The notes beneath the pieces are model-generated. The model was not told the DNA's origin. It searched no databases and was given only the letters and a program-made list of their open reading frames with translations. 18,119 bases of DNA from Desulfobacteraceae bacterium (GTDB lineage: Bacteria > Desulfobacterota > Desulfobacteria > Desulfobacterales > SURF-15), in contig QZKK01000046.1 in the NCBI GenBank assembly GCA_003599475.1, positions 1 through 18,119 of the forward strand, in the 5' to 3' direction. Positions 1 through 6,355 of the stretch are shown here, in pieces; the stretch's first letter is position 1; the number at the start of each line of letters is the position of its first letter. Made by a program: the position numbers and the translations under genes.

Positions 1-158
1 CAAAGCATGAGGGGAAATCACAAATTCCAAGCTCCAAATTCCAAACAATAAGGCAAAATAATCAAAAGAAGAAATATTCAAACGAGGACCGGGAAGAGCC
101 AGAAGTTTCGTGAAGGCAAAGCATGAGGGGAAATCACAAATTCCAAGCTCCAAATTCC
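1..158 (+). repeat. 42-bp direct repeat plus word-like repeat F1, plus orientation
   Basis: Positions 1-42 and 117-158 are identical over 42 bp; both contain the motif AAATCACAAATTCCAAGCTC. The first copy runs on to about 79 and matches 1281-1345 closely (3 mismatches over 64 bp between 15-78 and 1281-1344). The second copy breaks off at 157-158, where it joins a fragment resembling the right half of the element at 4428-4561. No gene is seen here. This is a dispersed, non-coding repeat family that recurs at 4247, 6116 and 6278 in this window. Confidence 0.85.
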
Positions 159-201
159 CGGAATGACGATATAAGCAAATTATCGACTTTTTACGAGAAG
201 G
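157..201 (+). repeat. Remnant (right half) of the 134-bp MITE-like element
   Basis: This segment reads CCGGAATGACGAT, then a short A-rich spacer, and ends with GACTTTTTACGAG. It is the same order and nearly the same sequence as 4522-4561, the right half of the complete element at 4428-4561. The left half is missing and is replaced by word repeat F1. It is therefore a truncated copy or a recombination junction. Confidence 0.7.
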
Positions 202-204
202 CCA

Positions 205-300
205 AGTTTGAATATTGATTATTGAATATTGATTATTGTTTGGAATTTGATGCTTGTGATTTGTGATTTTCTTCCGGATGCTTATGTACTTGGTGCTTTT
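205..300 (-). repeat. Word-like repeat F1, minus orientation, upstream of dapB
   Basis: Read on the minus strand this holds AAATCACAAATCACAAGC, CAAATTCCAAACAATAATC and several ATAATCAATATTCAA units. It is the inverted partner of the plus copies at 15-158. The dapB transcript must start in or before this AT-rich DNA. I could not pick a credible promoter because the repeats generate many chance -10-like strings. Confidence 0.7.
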
Positions 301-342
301 AATTGATGCTTATGCACCTTTGATTTTTTATTGGAGAGAGAA

Positions 343-1200
343 ATGGACCCCATCAAGATCATGGTAAACGGACTTCCCGGGAACATGGCGTCGAAGGTGG
401 CGTCTTTCGCTGCAGAAGACGACCGGTTCCGACTCATCCCCCGGTCTCTGACCGGCCCCGAGATCTCCGCAGACGTACACAGGGCGGGAGCGGCAACGGT
501 CCGCCTGATTGCGTTCTCGGACCGGGAACAGGAAATTGCCGAAATCATCGATGCGGAAGGCGCCTTTATCAGCGTCGACTACACCCATCCTTCGGCCGCA
601 AACGACAATGCCCGATTCTACTGCCGCCACCGGCTCCCCTTCGTGATGGGCACCACCGGAGGCAATCGGTCGGCCCTTGAAAAAACCGTTCTTGAATCGA
701 ATACGGCTGCGGTGATCGCCCCCAATATGGCCAAACAGATCGTCGGCTTCCAGGCGATGATGGAACATGCGGCTGACAGTTTTCCCGACCTTTTCAAAGG
801 CTACCGGCTGGAGGTGCGCGAAAGTCATCAGGAGGGAAAAGCCGACACCAGCGGGACTGCGCGCGCCATGATCGGCTGCTTCAATCGCCTGGGAATCCCC
901 TTCTCTGAAAACGATATCCGGATGGAGCGCGATCCCGAGGTTCAGCTTCGGCAGTGGGGAATTCCGGAAGACTATCTCCGGGGGCATGCCTGGCACACCT
1001 ATACCCTGATCTCCCTAGACGGTACGGTCCGCTTCGAATTCACCCACAATGTAAACGGGCGCGATATCTATGCGAGAGGAACACTGGATGCGGTCGAGTT
1101 CCTGCAGCGAAGAATCGACGAGGGCTGCGCGGAGGGGAGGGTTTATACGATGATCGATGTGCTGAGGGGAGAGGGCAGGCCGTTACACGTTGAAGGTTGA
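343..1200 (+). CDS. dapB: 4-hydroxy-tetrahydrodipicolinate reductase, plant-type DapB
   Basis: NAD(P)H-dependent reduction in the diaminopimelate/lysine pathway; cytosolic. The protein (285 aa) starts with a dinucleotide-binding GLPGNM motif (residues 10-15), has GTTG at 103-106 and the catalytic stretch ESHQEGKADTSGTA with His162 and Lys166, corresponding to the His/Lys pair of E. coli DapB. The C-terminal half (GHAWHTYTLIS, FEFTHNVNGRDIYARGT, YTMIDVLRG) resembles the plant-type rather than the E. coli-type enzyme, from memory of those families. I chose ATG 343 because GGAGAG at 333-338 sits 4 nt before it; a TTG at 331 is in frame but overlaps that site. The last residues (LHVEG) and the stop lie in repeat-like DNA. 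No other lysine gene is adjacent, so it may serve lysine/peptidoglycan synthesis from an isolated locus. Confidence 0.88.
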   Translation: MDPIKIMVNGLPGNMASKVASFAAEDDRFRLIPRSLTGPEISADVHRAGAATVRLIAFSDREQEIAEIIDAEGAFISVDYTHPSAANDNARFYCRHRLPFVMGTTGGNRSALEKTVLESNTAAVIAPNMAKQIVGFQAMMEHAADSFPDLFKGYRLEVRESHQEGKADTSGTARAMIGCFNRLGIPFSENDIRMERDPEVQLRQWGIPEDYLRGHAWHTYTLISLDGTVRFEFTHNVNGRDIYARGTLDAVEFLQRRIDEGCAEGRVYTMIDVLRGEGRPLHVEG

Positions 1201-1263
1201 AGTCGTTGAAATCGTTGCACGTTGAAATCGTTGAAGTCGTTGAAATCGTTGCAGGTTGAAATC
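1196..1263 (+). repeat. 34-bp tandem repeat, two copies
   Basis: Positions 1196-1229 and 1230-1263 are the same 34-bp unit with one mismatch; each unit is itself built from GTTGAAGTC / GTTGAAATC / GTTGCA words. The dapB stop codon TGA (1198-1200) lies in the first unit. No hairpin typical of a terminator is seen. Confidence 0.85.
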
Positions 1264-1280
1264 GTCGGACGTTTAGAAGA

Positions 1281-1384
1281 AAATCACAAATTCCAAGCTC
1301 CAAATTCCAAACAATAAGACAAAATAATCAGATGAAGAAATATTGAAGATTAGATAATCTGCGGAAATCTGCGTAATCTGCGGA
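1281..1384 (+). repeat. Word-like repeats F1 (1281-1345) and F3 (1356-1384)
   Basis: 1281-1345 is a near-perfect copy of 15-79 in the same orientation. It is followed by a second family, three copies of an AATCTGCG word at 1356-1384. Together with the tandem repeat before it, almost all of the 208 bp between dapB and the response regulator is repeat DNA. Confidence 0.8.
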
Positions 1385-1408
1385 TAGTTCGGTGAGCAAA
1401 GGAATGAA

Positions 1409-1798
1409 ATGGATGAAGTCAGTGCACTGAGGGTGCTGGTCGTGGACGATTCGCTTGTCATCCGCCGATTGATAAAGCTTTATCTCGGCCGGTTGGGGAT
1501 AGAAACGGTGGTCGAAGCGTCAAACTGCAGAGCAGGGCTTCAAAAGCTGGAAGAAGAAGAAAGATTCGATCTGATCTTTTCGGACTGGAGCATGCCTGGG
1601 AAGTCCGGGCTTGCTCTTCTGAAGGCGGTCCGAGCCGACGCGAAACATCGCCGCATTCCTTTTATCATGCTGACTGCGGAAGGGCTCAAAGGGAGTATCG
1701 CGTCGGCTTTGGAAGCCGGTGTCTCCAGGTATGTTTTAAAACCTTTCGATTTCGAAACAATCAAAAGGGAAGTGGAAATCATTCTGGGAAGGGGATGA
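1409..1798 (+). CDS. CheY-like single-domain response regulator
   Basis: A 129-aa receiver domain with no output domain. The acidic pocket is Asp13/Asp14 (VVDDS), the phosphoacceptor is Asp59 (FSDWSMPG), and the switch residues Thr89 (MLTAE) and Lys111 (VLKPF) are present, so it should be phosphorylatable. Length and layout are those of CheY-type or stand-alone receivers; RxxDxxxRxIPFIMLTA is CheY-like. ATG 1409 has AAAGGA at 1398-1403, 5 nt upstream. No histidine kinase or chemotaxis gene is in the window, so its partner is unknown. It converges on the S1 protein gene with 45 nt between the stops and no clear terminator there. Confidence 0.9.
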   Translation: MDEVSALRVLVVDDSLVIRRLIKLYLGRLGIETVVEASNCRAGLQKLEEEERFDLIFSDWSMPGKSGLALLKAVRADAKHRRIPFIMLTAEGLKGSIASALEAGVSRYVLKPFDFETIKREVEIILGRG

Positions 1799-1843
1799 TC
1801 GAACTTTCCGGCACACCTTCCCGGCCGCGCAGGCATTATCTCC

Positions 1844-3313
1844 TTATTTCTCCTTGCCCTCGATCGCCCTCTTGAGCTGTTCGCCCAATGAACCAAGCGA
1901 TCTGTCTGCTTCGCCGGTAAATGCTTTCCAGTCTTCTTCACTCCTTGCTTCCGCAAGCCCGAGTGAGATGCGCCGGGTATCCGGATGAATTTCGTTGATG
2001 ATGACGTTGACGGCGTCACCCTCCTTCATCTTATCGAACGCCTCCGCCCCTGTGGATCCTTTGAGGCCGGACTTCGGAATCAGTCCGGTGATGCCCGGCT
2101 CCAGGTTCACGAAAAAGCCGAACTTTTCCTTTTTTTCGATCTTTCCAACCACCGCCTGCCCGATGCCAAACTTATCGTGGATCGTTGACCAGGGGTCCCC
2201 TTCCGCATCTTTCATGCTCAACGAAATTCTTCTGTTGGCGGCATCCACTTCCTTGACCACGACCGGGATCATATCCCCCGGGTTCACGATTTCCTGCGGA
2301 TTCACAACCCGTCTGGTGTAGCTCATCTCGCTGATGTGGACCAGCCCTTCGATACCCGGCAGGATTTCCACGAAAACGCCGAACCCCATGCATCGGGTGA
2401 CTTTCCCCTGAAGCCGGTCGGCCGTGTGAACGGTACTTGCGACCTGGTTCCAGGGATCCTGGCTAACCTGCTTGATCGATAGAGAAATCTTTTTTTCGCC
2501 TTCCTTTTTCCCCGGTTCGACTTTCAAAACCTTTACATGGACGGTTTCTCCGCTGTTTACGGCCTCCTGGGGTTTCTGAATCCTGGACCAGCTCAGCTCG
2601 GAAATATGCACCATCCCCTCCAAGCCGGGTACAAGCTCGACGAATGCACCGTATGGCATCAGTCGTGTAACCCGCCCCGGAACGACGGCATCCGGAGTCA
2701 AGTGCTCCAGAAATTCCTTCTGATTCTGCTTCTGTTCTTTCTCCAGAATTTCCCGCCTGGACAAAACGATATTTCTGCCCTTTTCTTCAAGCCGCTTCAC
2801 CAGGAACTGGAAAGTTTGACCGACATATTCATCGGGTTTTTCCACGTATCTGGCATCCATCTGGCTGAGCGGACAAAAGGCTCTCCGATGAAGCACCTCG
2901 ACCTGAAAGCCCCCCTTGATGAGCCCTTTTACTCTCCCCTCCACGGGAATTCCCGCCCGGAAGGCATCCTGAAGGATATTGAAACCGCCGACTCCGGCAA
3001 TCGCCTTGGAGAGCTTGATTTCATTTTCATTCAGCTCGACGACATACAAATCCAACTCATCGCCGACCTGATAGGGCAGGTCTCCGTTTTTATCGACGAG
3101 CTCTTGGCGCACCGCCACCCCGTCGATCTTGGTGCCTGTATTGAGAAAAATGTTTGATTCGTCGATGGCAATGATTTTCCCCGTGATCTTGTCGCCGACT
3201 TTCAAATTATCGCTCATACCGCTCTGATAGGATTCAAACAGATCGGCAAAGCTTTCCTCATCCTGTTTGGGTTCTTCGTACTGTTCGTTTTGATCTCTAA
3301 GATCATCGTGCAT
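1844..3313 (-). CDS. S1 RNA-binding domain protein with five S1 repeats (RpsA-like)
   Basis: Likely an RNA-binding protein acting on the ribosome or on mRNA. The 489-aa protein has an acidic N-terminus (residues 1-30) and five S1 (OB-fold) domains at about 37-104, 119-186, 207-282, 297-368 and 382-454. Domains 3 and 4 have the canonical [20 protein letters not shown] / [20 protein letters not shown] pattern; domains 1 and 2 are diverged, as in ribosomal protein S1. Full bacterial S1 often has six domains, so this may be a shorter S1 or a paralogue. I chose ATG 3313 because GGAGAAG lies 7 nt upstream on the minus strand; the open frame extends to 3421 but that stretch overlaps the leader hairpin and reads unlike protein. 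Ends in a Lys/Glu-rich tail. Confidence 0.9.
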   Translation of the reverse strand: MHDDLRDQNEQYEEPKQDEESFADLFESYQSGMSDNLKVGDKITGKIIAIDESNIFLNTGTKIDGVAVRQELVDKNGDLPYQVGDELDLYVVELNENEIKLSKAIAGVGGFNILQDAFRAGIPVEGRVKGLIKGGFQVEVLHRRAFCPLSQMDARYVEKPDEYVGQTFQFLVKRLEEKGRNIVLSRREILEKEQKQNQKEFLEHLTPDAVVPGRVTRLMPYGAFVELVPGLEGMVHISELSWSRIQKPQEAVNSGETVHVKVLKVEPGKKEGEKKISLSIKQVSQDPWNQVASTVHTADRLQGKVTRCMGFGVFVEILPGIEGLVHISEMSYTRRVVNPQEIVNPGDMIPVVVKEVDAANRRISLSMKDAEGDPWSTIHDKFGIGQAVVGKIEKKEKFGFFVNLEPGITGLIPKSGLKGSTGAEAFDKMKEGDAVNVIINEIHPDTRRISLGLAEARSEEDWKAFTGEADRSLGSLGEQLKRAIEGKEK

Positions 3314-3681
3314 GTTAAAACTTCTCCAGAATTGAAAGTAAGGATCCCGATCAAACGATCGGGTATGATGATCGGATTCCGTCCGGCTCATCAATTTAAA
3401 ACTTAAAACGAAAAAGGGCATCCCAATGAAATGGCGGAATACCCTTTGATTAACTCACGTCGACATCGACTGCAAACAGGATCTTTTGCTTCTGTTCGAT
3501 ATCCCGAATCACACGTGATCGTCTTCTAAAAGAGCCCGGCCCGTCCATACGGATTCCGGAACTTCGATGAAAACGGGATCCGTTTTCCTGCCCGATGGAT
3601 TCGAAACTCTCCGTACCCGTCGAACAAACCTGCCAATTTTTTTTAATTCATGTGACAATAACACCTTGCTGAAAAAAATCA
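3314..3681 (-). promoter_or_regulatory. Long 5' leader of the S1-protein gene
   Basis: About 370 nt lie between the candidate minus-strand promoter and the S1-protein start. It contains an intrinsic-terminator-like hairpin at 3411-3447 and a short minus-strand frame at 3450-3548 (ATG, 32 codons, TAA just before the hairpin). The layout suggests either an attenuated leader, possibly with a leader peptide, or a separate small RNA or small gene ending at the hairpin. I cannot tell these apart from sequence alone. Confidence 0.4.
3411..3447 (-). terminator. Intrinsic terminator / attenuator upstream of the S1-protein gene
   Basis: On the minus strand AAAGGGTATTCC pairs with GGGATGCCCTTT over 12 bp (two G-U pairs), with an 11-nt loop, followed by a run of five T. 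It lies about 97 nt upstream of the S1-protein start codon and 2 nt downstream of the TAA of a 32-codon frame. On the plus strand the T-run is poor, so it should act on leftward transcription. Confidence 0.7.
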
Positions 3682-3694
3682 AGTGATTTTATAC
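3666..3694 (+). promoter_or_regulatory. Candidate sigma70-type promoter, rightward
   Basis: TTGCTG at 3666-3671 and TTATAC at 3689-3694 with a 17-nt spacer. It would give a leader of about 113 nt for the exported protein at 3815. It overlaps the oppositely oriented candidate at 3688-3714. Confidence 0.45.
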
Positions 3695-3714
3695 CAGGGA
3701 TGAATGATTTTCAA
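3688..3714 (-). promoter_or_regulatory. Candidate sigma70-type promoter, leftward
   Basis: On the minus strand TTGAAA (3714-3709) and TATAAA (3693-3688) with a 15-nt spacer, shorter than ideal. It would drive the long leader of the S1-protein gene. Its -10 box overlaps the -10 box of the rightward candidate promoter. Confidence 0.4.
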
Positions 3715-3814
3715 TAAAAACCCGGTGCTTCGTTGTATTTCTTCCGGCAACGGTCTAAAATGAGTCATCGAGGTTGTCGGTTGTCATGAATAAAGATCGA
3801 AGTGAGGTTAAAAA

Positions 3815-4297
3815 ATGTCAATGGGATGCTGCAGGATCAGCCTCTTTTCCATAATCCTGGTGGTAATCGCTTCTACGTTTTCTCCGGGGGTGCTTGACGC
3901 CGAAGAGGGACAGTTTCGCATCGATATGGCCCCCCCTGTCATTCGATTCGATGGCGCAACCCGCTGGTTGACCGTCCGGACGGATATTCCGTACCGTACG
4001 GTTCAAAAGGATATGCCAGTCGTTTTATCGCTGGACGGAGGGGAAAACGCCATCTCCGCTCAAACCGCATCTCAAGACGCCAAAGGGAATTTAGTCGCAA
4101 GATTCGCCATTCAGGATGTCAAAAACTTTCTCAATTTGAAGCTCGACAGGGAAAATATCCTTGTCTTTGAATGTTTTTCGGAAAACGGAGATGCACTCAC
4201 CGGAAAACAGGAAGTCAAGGTCATCCAGAAGGGCAACCCCGAGGAGAAATCACAGATTCCAAGCTCCAAATTCCAAGCTCCAAATCTCAAACAATAA
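3815..4297 (+). CDS. Small exported protein of unknown function
   Basis: 160 aa. Residues 1-29 form a signal peptide: a short polar start with one Arg, a hydrophobic core (LFSIILVVIASTF) and a plausible cleavage after VLDA before EEG. The mature part is beta-rich (alternating hydrophobic strands such as RWLTVRTDIPY and ENILVFECF) with no motif I recognise; an immunoglobulin-like fold is only a guess. ATG 3815 has TGAGG at 3803-3807 with 7 nt spacing. The last 16 residues (KSQIPSSKFQAPNLKQ) and the stop are encoded by word repeat F1 starting at 4247, so the original C-terminus was probably shorter or has been replaced. Likely periplasmic. Confidence 0.7.
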   Translation: MSMGCCRISLFSIILVVIASTFSPGVLDAEEGQFRIDMAPPVIRFDGATRWLTVRTDIPYRTVQKDMPVVLSLDGGENAISAQTASQDAKGNLVARFAIQDVKNFLNLKLDRENILVFECFSENGDALTGKQEVKVIQKGNPEEKSQIPSSKFQAPNLKQ

Positions 4298-4410
4298 TGC
4301 GGAGGGCACAAATCACAAATCACAAATTCCAAATCTCAAAAAATCATGCGCAATAACCAATAAATCTCAAAAAATCCAAAATCTTACCCCAACCTCGTTC
4401 TCTTTTGAAT
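4247..4410 (+). repeat. Word-like repeat F1, plus orientation, overlapping a gene end
   Basis: Starts at AAATCACAGATTCCAAGCTC inside the preceding gene, contains its stop in the CAAACAATAA part, and continues with degenerate copies (AAATCACAAATTCCAAATC, AAATCTCAAAAAATC) to an AT-rich end at about 4410. It is the left arm of the composite structure around 4428-4561. No gene is seen between 4298 and 4649. Confidence 0.8.
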
Positions 4411-4427
4411 ATTGAATATTTGATGAA

Positions 4428-4561
4428 CTCGTAAAAAGTCCCAACGCGTCACTCCGGCAGATCCCGGATCGGGTCCGGGAGGAGTCCAGAAGCTATTGAA
4501 AACACTGGATTCCGGCTTTCGCCGGAATGACGATAAAAGCGAATTCTCGACTTTTTACGAG
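4428..4561. mobile_element. 134-bp MITE-like element with perfect 13-bp terminal inverted repeats
   Basis: Left end CTCGTAAAAAGTC (4428-4440) and right end GACTTTTTACGAG (4549-4561) are exact inverse complements. Inside is a perfect 8-bp stem with a 4-nt loop (ATTCCGGC-TTTC-GCCGGAAT, 4509-4528). It has no coding capacity and I see no clear target-site duplication. A truncated relative lies at 157-201. It could be a non-autonomous transposable element or a REP-type sequence. Confidence 0.65.
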
Positions 4562-4566
4562 ACCGT

Positions 4567-4641
4567 CAATATCGATTATTGTTTGGAATTTGATTCTTGT
4601 GTACTTGGAATTTTGAATTTCCCATGTGTACTTGGAATTTT
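4567..4641 (-). repeat. Word-like repeat F1, minus orientation, right after a stop codon
   Basis: On the minus strand AAATTCCAAGTACACA-type words, then CAAATTCCAAACAATAATCG. It begins about 9 nt after the decarboxylase stop and is the inverted right arm facing the plus copy at 4247-4410. Confidence 0.75.
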
Positions 4642-4649
4642 CTTATCGC

Positions 4650-6089
4650 TCAGTCCTCCAATTCCGATGCCGTTTCCTCGATCCGCTTCCAGGCATCCTG
4701 GACATGCCTTTTTTCGGTATGCGTCTGACCGACACAGAATCGGAGCGCGAACCGGCCGTCGAGCATCGTATGCGTGAGATAGACTTTGCCGCTTCGATTC
4801 AGATCTTCAAGAAGTCTGCGGCTGATATCGTCTCCCCCCGTATGCCGGAAACAGACGAGATTCAGGGGCGCGGGAGCGGCCAGCTCGAACCGATCGGATT
4901 CCTCGACCCACCTCGCAAAATCCTGCGCGAGCGCGATATGATTCCGGATGTGATGGCGGAGCCCTTCGACACCGTAATGGCGGATGACAAACCACAGCTT
5001 CAGTGCACGGAACCTCCTTCCCAACGGCACATGCCAGTCCCGATAGTCGATTACCGCTCCCGATTCGGTGGCCTTGTTTCGGAGATACTCCGGAAGGATG
5101 CTGAGGGTCCGGATCAAGCGGCTCCGATCGGCGACGAAGAAGCAGTCGCAATCGAAATTGGTAAACATCCACTTGTGCGGGTTGAAGCAATAACTGTCAG
5201 CGTATTCGATTCCCTCCTGAATGAATCGGAATTCGGGACATATGGCGGCAGTGCCGGACATGGCGCCGTCCACATGAAACCAGACGTTTTCCTCCCGGCA
5301 GATTTTTCCGATCTTCTGAATCGGATCCATGCCGTTTGACGAAGTGGTTCCAATCGTTGCACTCACAAAGCAGGGAACATATCCGGCTCTCCGGTCCTCT
5401 TTGATCCTTGCAGCCAGGGCTTCCGGCCGAAGGGCGGAATTTTCGTCCGCTTCCACCAGCCGGAGGTGATCGCGCCCGATGCCGCCGATCTTCACTGCCT
5501 TTTCGATCGAGGAGTGCGCCTGGGTGGAAGCGTAGGCGGTCAACCGGCCGTCGCAGCCGCTTTCATTGCTCCGGTATCCGGTGGCCCTTTCCCGTCCGGA
5601 GAGAAGTGCACACAGAGCGGCGCCGGAGGCCGAATCCTGAATCACTCCGCCACCGGTACCGGTGGACTTGAACTGCTCCGGCAATCCGAGCATATCCGCC
5701 ATCCAGTCCAGAACGAGGGTTTCAAGTTCCGTACAGGCCGGGCTGGTGGTCCACAGCATCCCCTGTACCCCCAGACCGGCCGAAAGAAATTCCCCCAGGA
5801 TGGACGGACCGGAAGCGTTTGCCGGAAAAAAAGCATAAAAATTGGGGGATTGCCAATGGGTGATGCCGGGCATGATCTTTGTGCCGACATCGTTTAGGAT
5901 CGCCTCAAAAGGCTCACCCTGCTCCGGGGGTTTGGCCGGCAGCGACTTACGGATATCCCCCGGTGCAACCGTGGACAGGACCGGATAGGATTCGATCTGA
6001 TCATAATAATCGGCGATCCAATCCACCACAGCCCTTCCCCACTTTCGGAATTCATCGGTTGTCATATGATAGCTTTTTGATTCAGACAC
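4650..6089 (-). CDS. PLP-dependent aromatic-L-amino-acid-type decarboxylase (group II)
   Basis: Removes the alpha-carboxyl group of an amino acid to give an amine; cytosolic. 479 aa, normal length for the family. Recognised features: SPACTELE (116-123), the PLP-stacking His192 in QAHSS, Asp274 in WFHVDGAMSG, and the PLP lysine Lys306 in NPHKW. Tyr335 lies exactly 29 residues after that lysine, as the catalytic-loop tyrosine of DOPA decarboxylase does, so decarboxylation rather than aldehyde synthesis is expected. DYRDWHVPLGRRFRALKLWFVIRHYG is typical of the family (349 onward). HVDGAMSG differs from the common HVDAAYAG. The start is GTG 6089, backed by AGGAAGA about 5 nt upstream; an ATG at 6065 has no such site. 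The substrate (Tyr, Trp, Phe or DOPA-like) cannot be read from sequence, and no transporter or amine pathway gene adjoins it. Confidence 0.9.
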   Translation of the reverse strand: MSESKSYHMTTDEFRKWGRAVVDWIADYYDQIESYPVLSTVAPGDIRKSLPAKPPEQGEPFEAILNDVGTKIMPGITHWQSPNFYAFFPANASGPSILGEFLSAGLGVQGMLWTTSPACTELETLVLDWMADMLGLPEQFKSTGTGGGVIQDSASGAALCALLSGRERATGYRSNESGCDGRLTAYASTQAHSSIEKAVKIGGIGRDHLRLVEADENSALRPEALAARIKEDRRAGYVPCFVSATIGTTSSNGMDPIQKIGKICREENVWFHVDGAMSGTAAICPEFRFIQEGIEYADSYCFNPHKWMFTNFDCDCFFVADRSRLIRTLSILPEYLRNKATESGAVIDYRDWHVPLGRRFRALKLWFVIRHYGVEGLRHHIRNHIALAQDFARWVEESDRFELAAPAPLNLVCFRHTGGDDISRRLLEDLNRSGKVYLTHTMLDGRFALRFCVGQTHTEKRHVQDAWKRIEETASELED

Positions 6090-6115
6090 GGGCTCTTCCT
6101 ATTCGTTGCAGGTTC

Positions 6116-6245
6116 AAATTAAATTCCAAGTACACAAGCACCAACAGCTAAATTCCAAGTACACAAGCACCAAATTCCAAACAATAATCAATATTCAATA
6201 ATCAATAATCAATAATCAAACTTGACAGCCGGAATCCAGTCCGGC
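6116..6245 (+). repeat. Word-like repeat F1 (plus) followed by a core remnant
   Basis: 6116-6218 carries two copies of AAATTCCAAGTACACAAGCA, then CCAAACAATAATCAATATTC and ATAATCA units. 6227-6240 (AGCCGGAATCCAGT) is the exact inverse complement of part of the 4428-4561 element and starts a small stem GCCGGA-ATCCAG-TCCGGC (6228-6245). This is the left arm and centre of a third composite structure. It sits directly upstream of the decarboxylase start, so that gene's promoter must lie in or beyond it. Confidence 0.7.
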
Positions 6246-6277
6246 ATGACGGGTGTTAGACAATCTCGGCCTGTTTG

Positions 6278-6341
6278 AATATTTCTTCTTTTGATTATTT
6301 TGAATTATTGTTTGAAATTTGGTGCTTGGAATTTGTGATTT
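6278..6341 (-). repeat. Word-like repeat F1, minus orientation, right after a stop codon
   Basis: On the minus strand this reads AAATCACAAATTCCAAGCAC and then follows the 15-78 copy closely to its GAAGAAATATT end. It begins 14 nt after the stop of the ATP-grasp gene and is inverted relative to 6116-6218. Confidence 0.8.
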
Positions 6342-6355
6342 TCTTCTCACTGGTA

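Noticed and set aside
2537..3157. 206-codon plus-strand frame across the S1-protein gene
   Set aside because: Antisense to five clear S1 domains; no motif of its own.
3314..3421. Upstream extension of the S1-protein gene to 3421
   Set aside because: It runs into the terminator hairpin and encodes a Phe/Arg-rich stretch; ATG 3313 has GGAGAAG 7 nt upstream.
3450..3548. 32-codon minus-strand frame as a definite gene
   Set aside because: It ends neatly before a terminator, but there is no strong ribosome-binding site, no homologue I recognise and it is very short. Kept only as part of the leader description.
3595..3612. GGATTCGAAACT as a tRNA T-arm
   Set aside because: No matching acceptor stem, D-arm or anticodon arm on either strand.
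4626..5339. Long plus-strand frame across the decarboxylase gene
   Set aside because: It is antisense to a gene with all family motifs, and its translation shows no domain.
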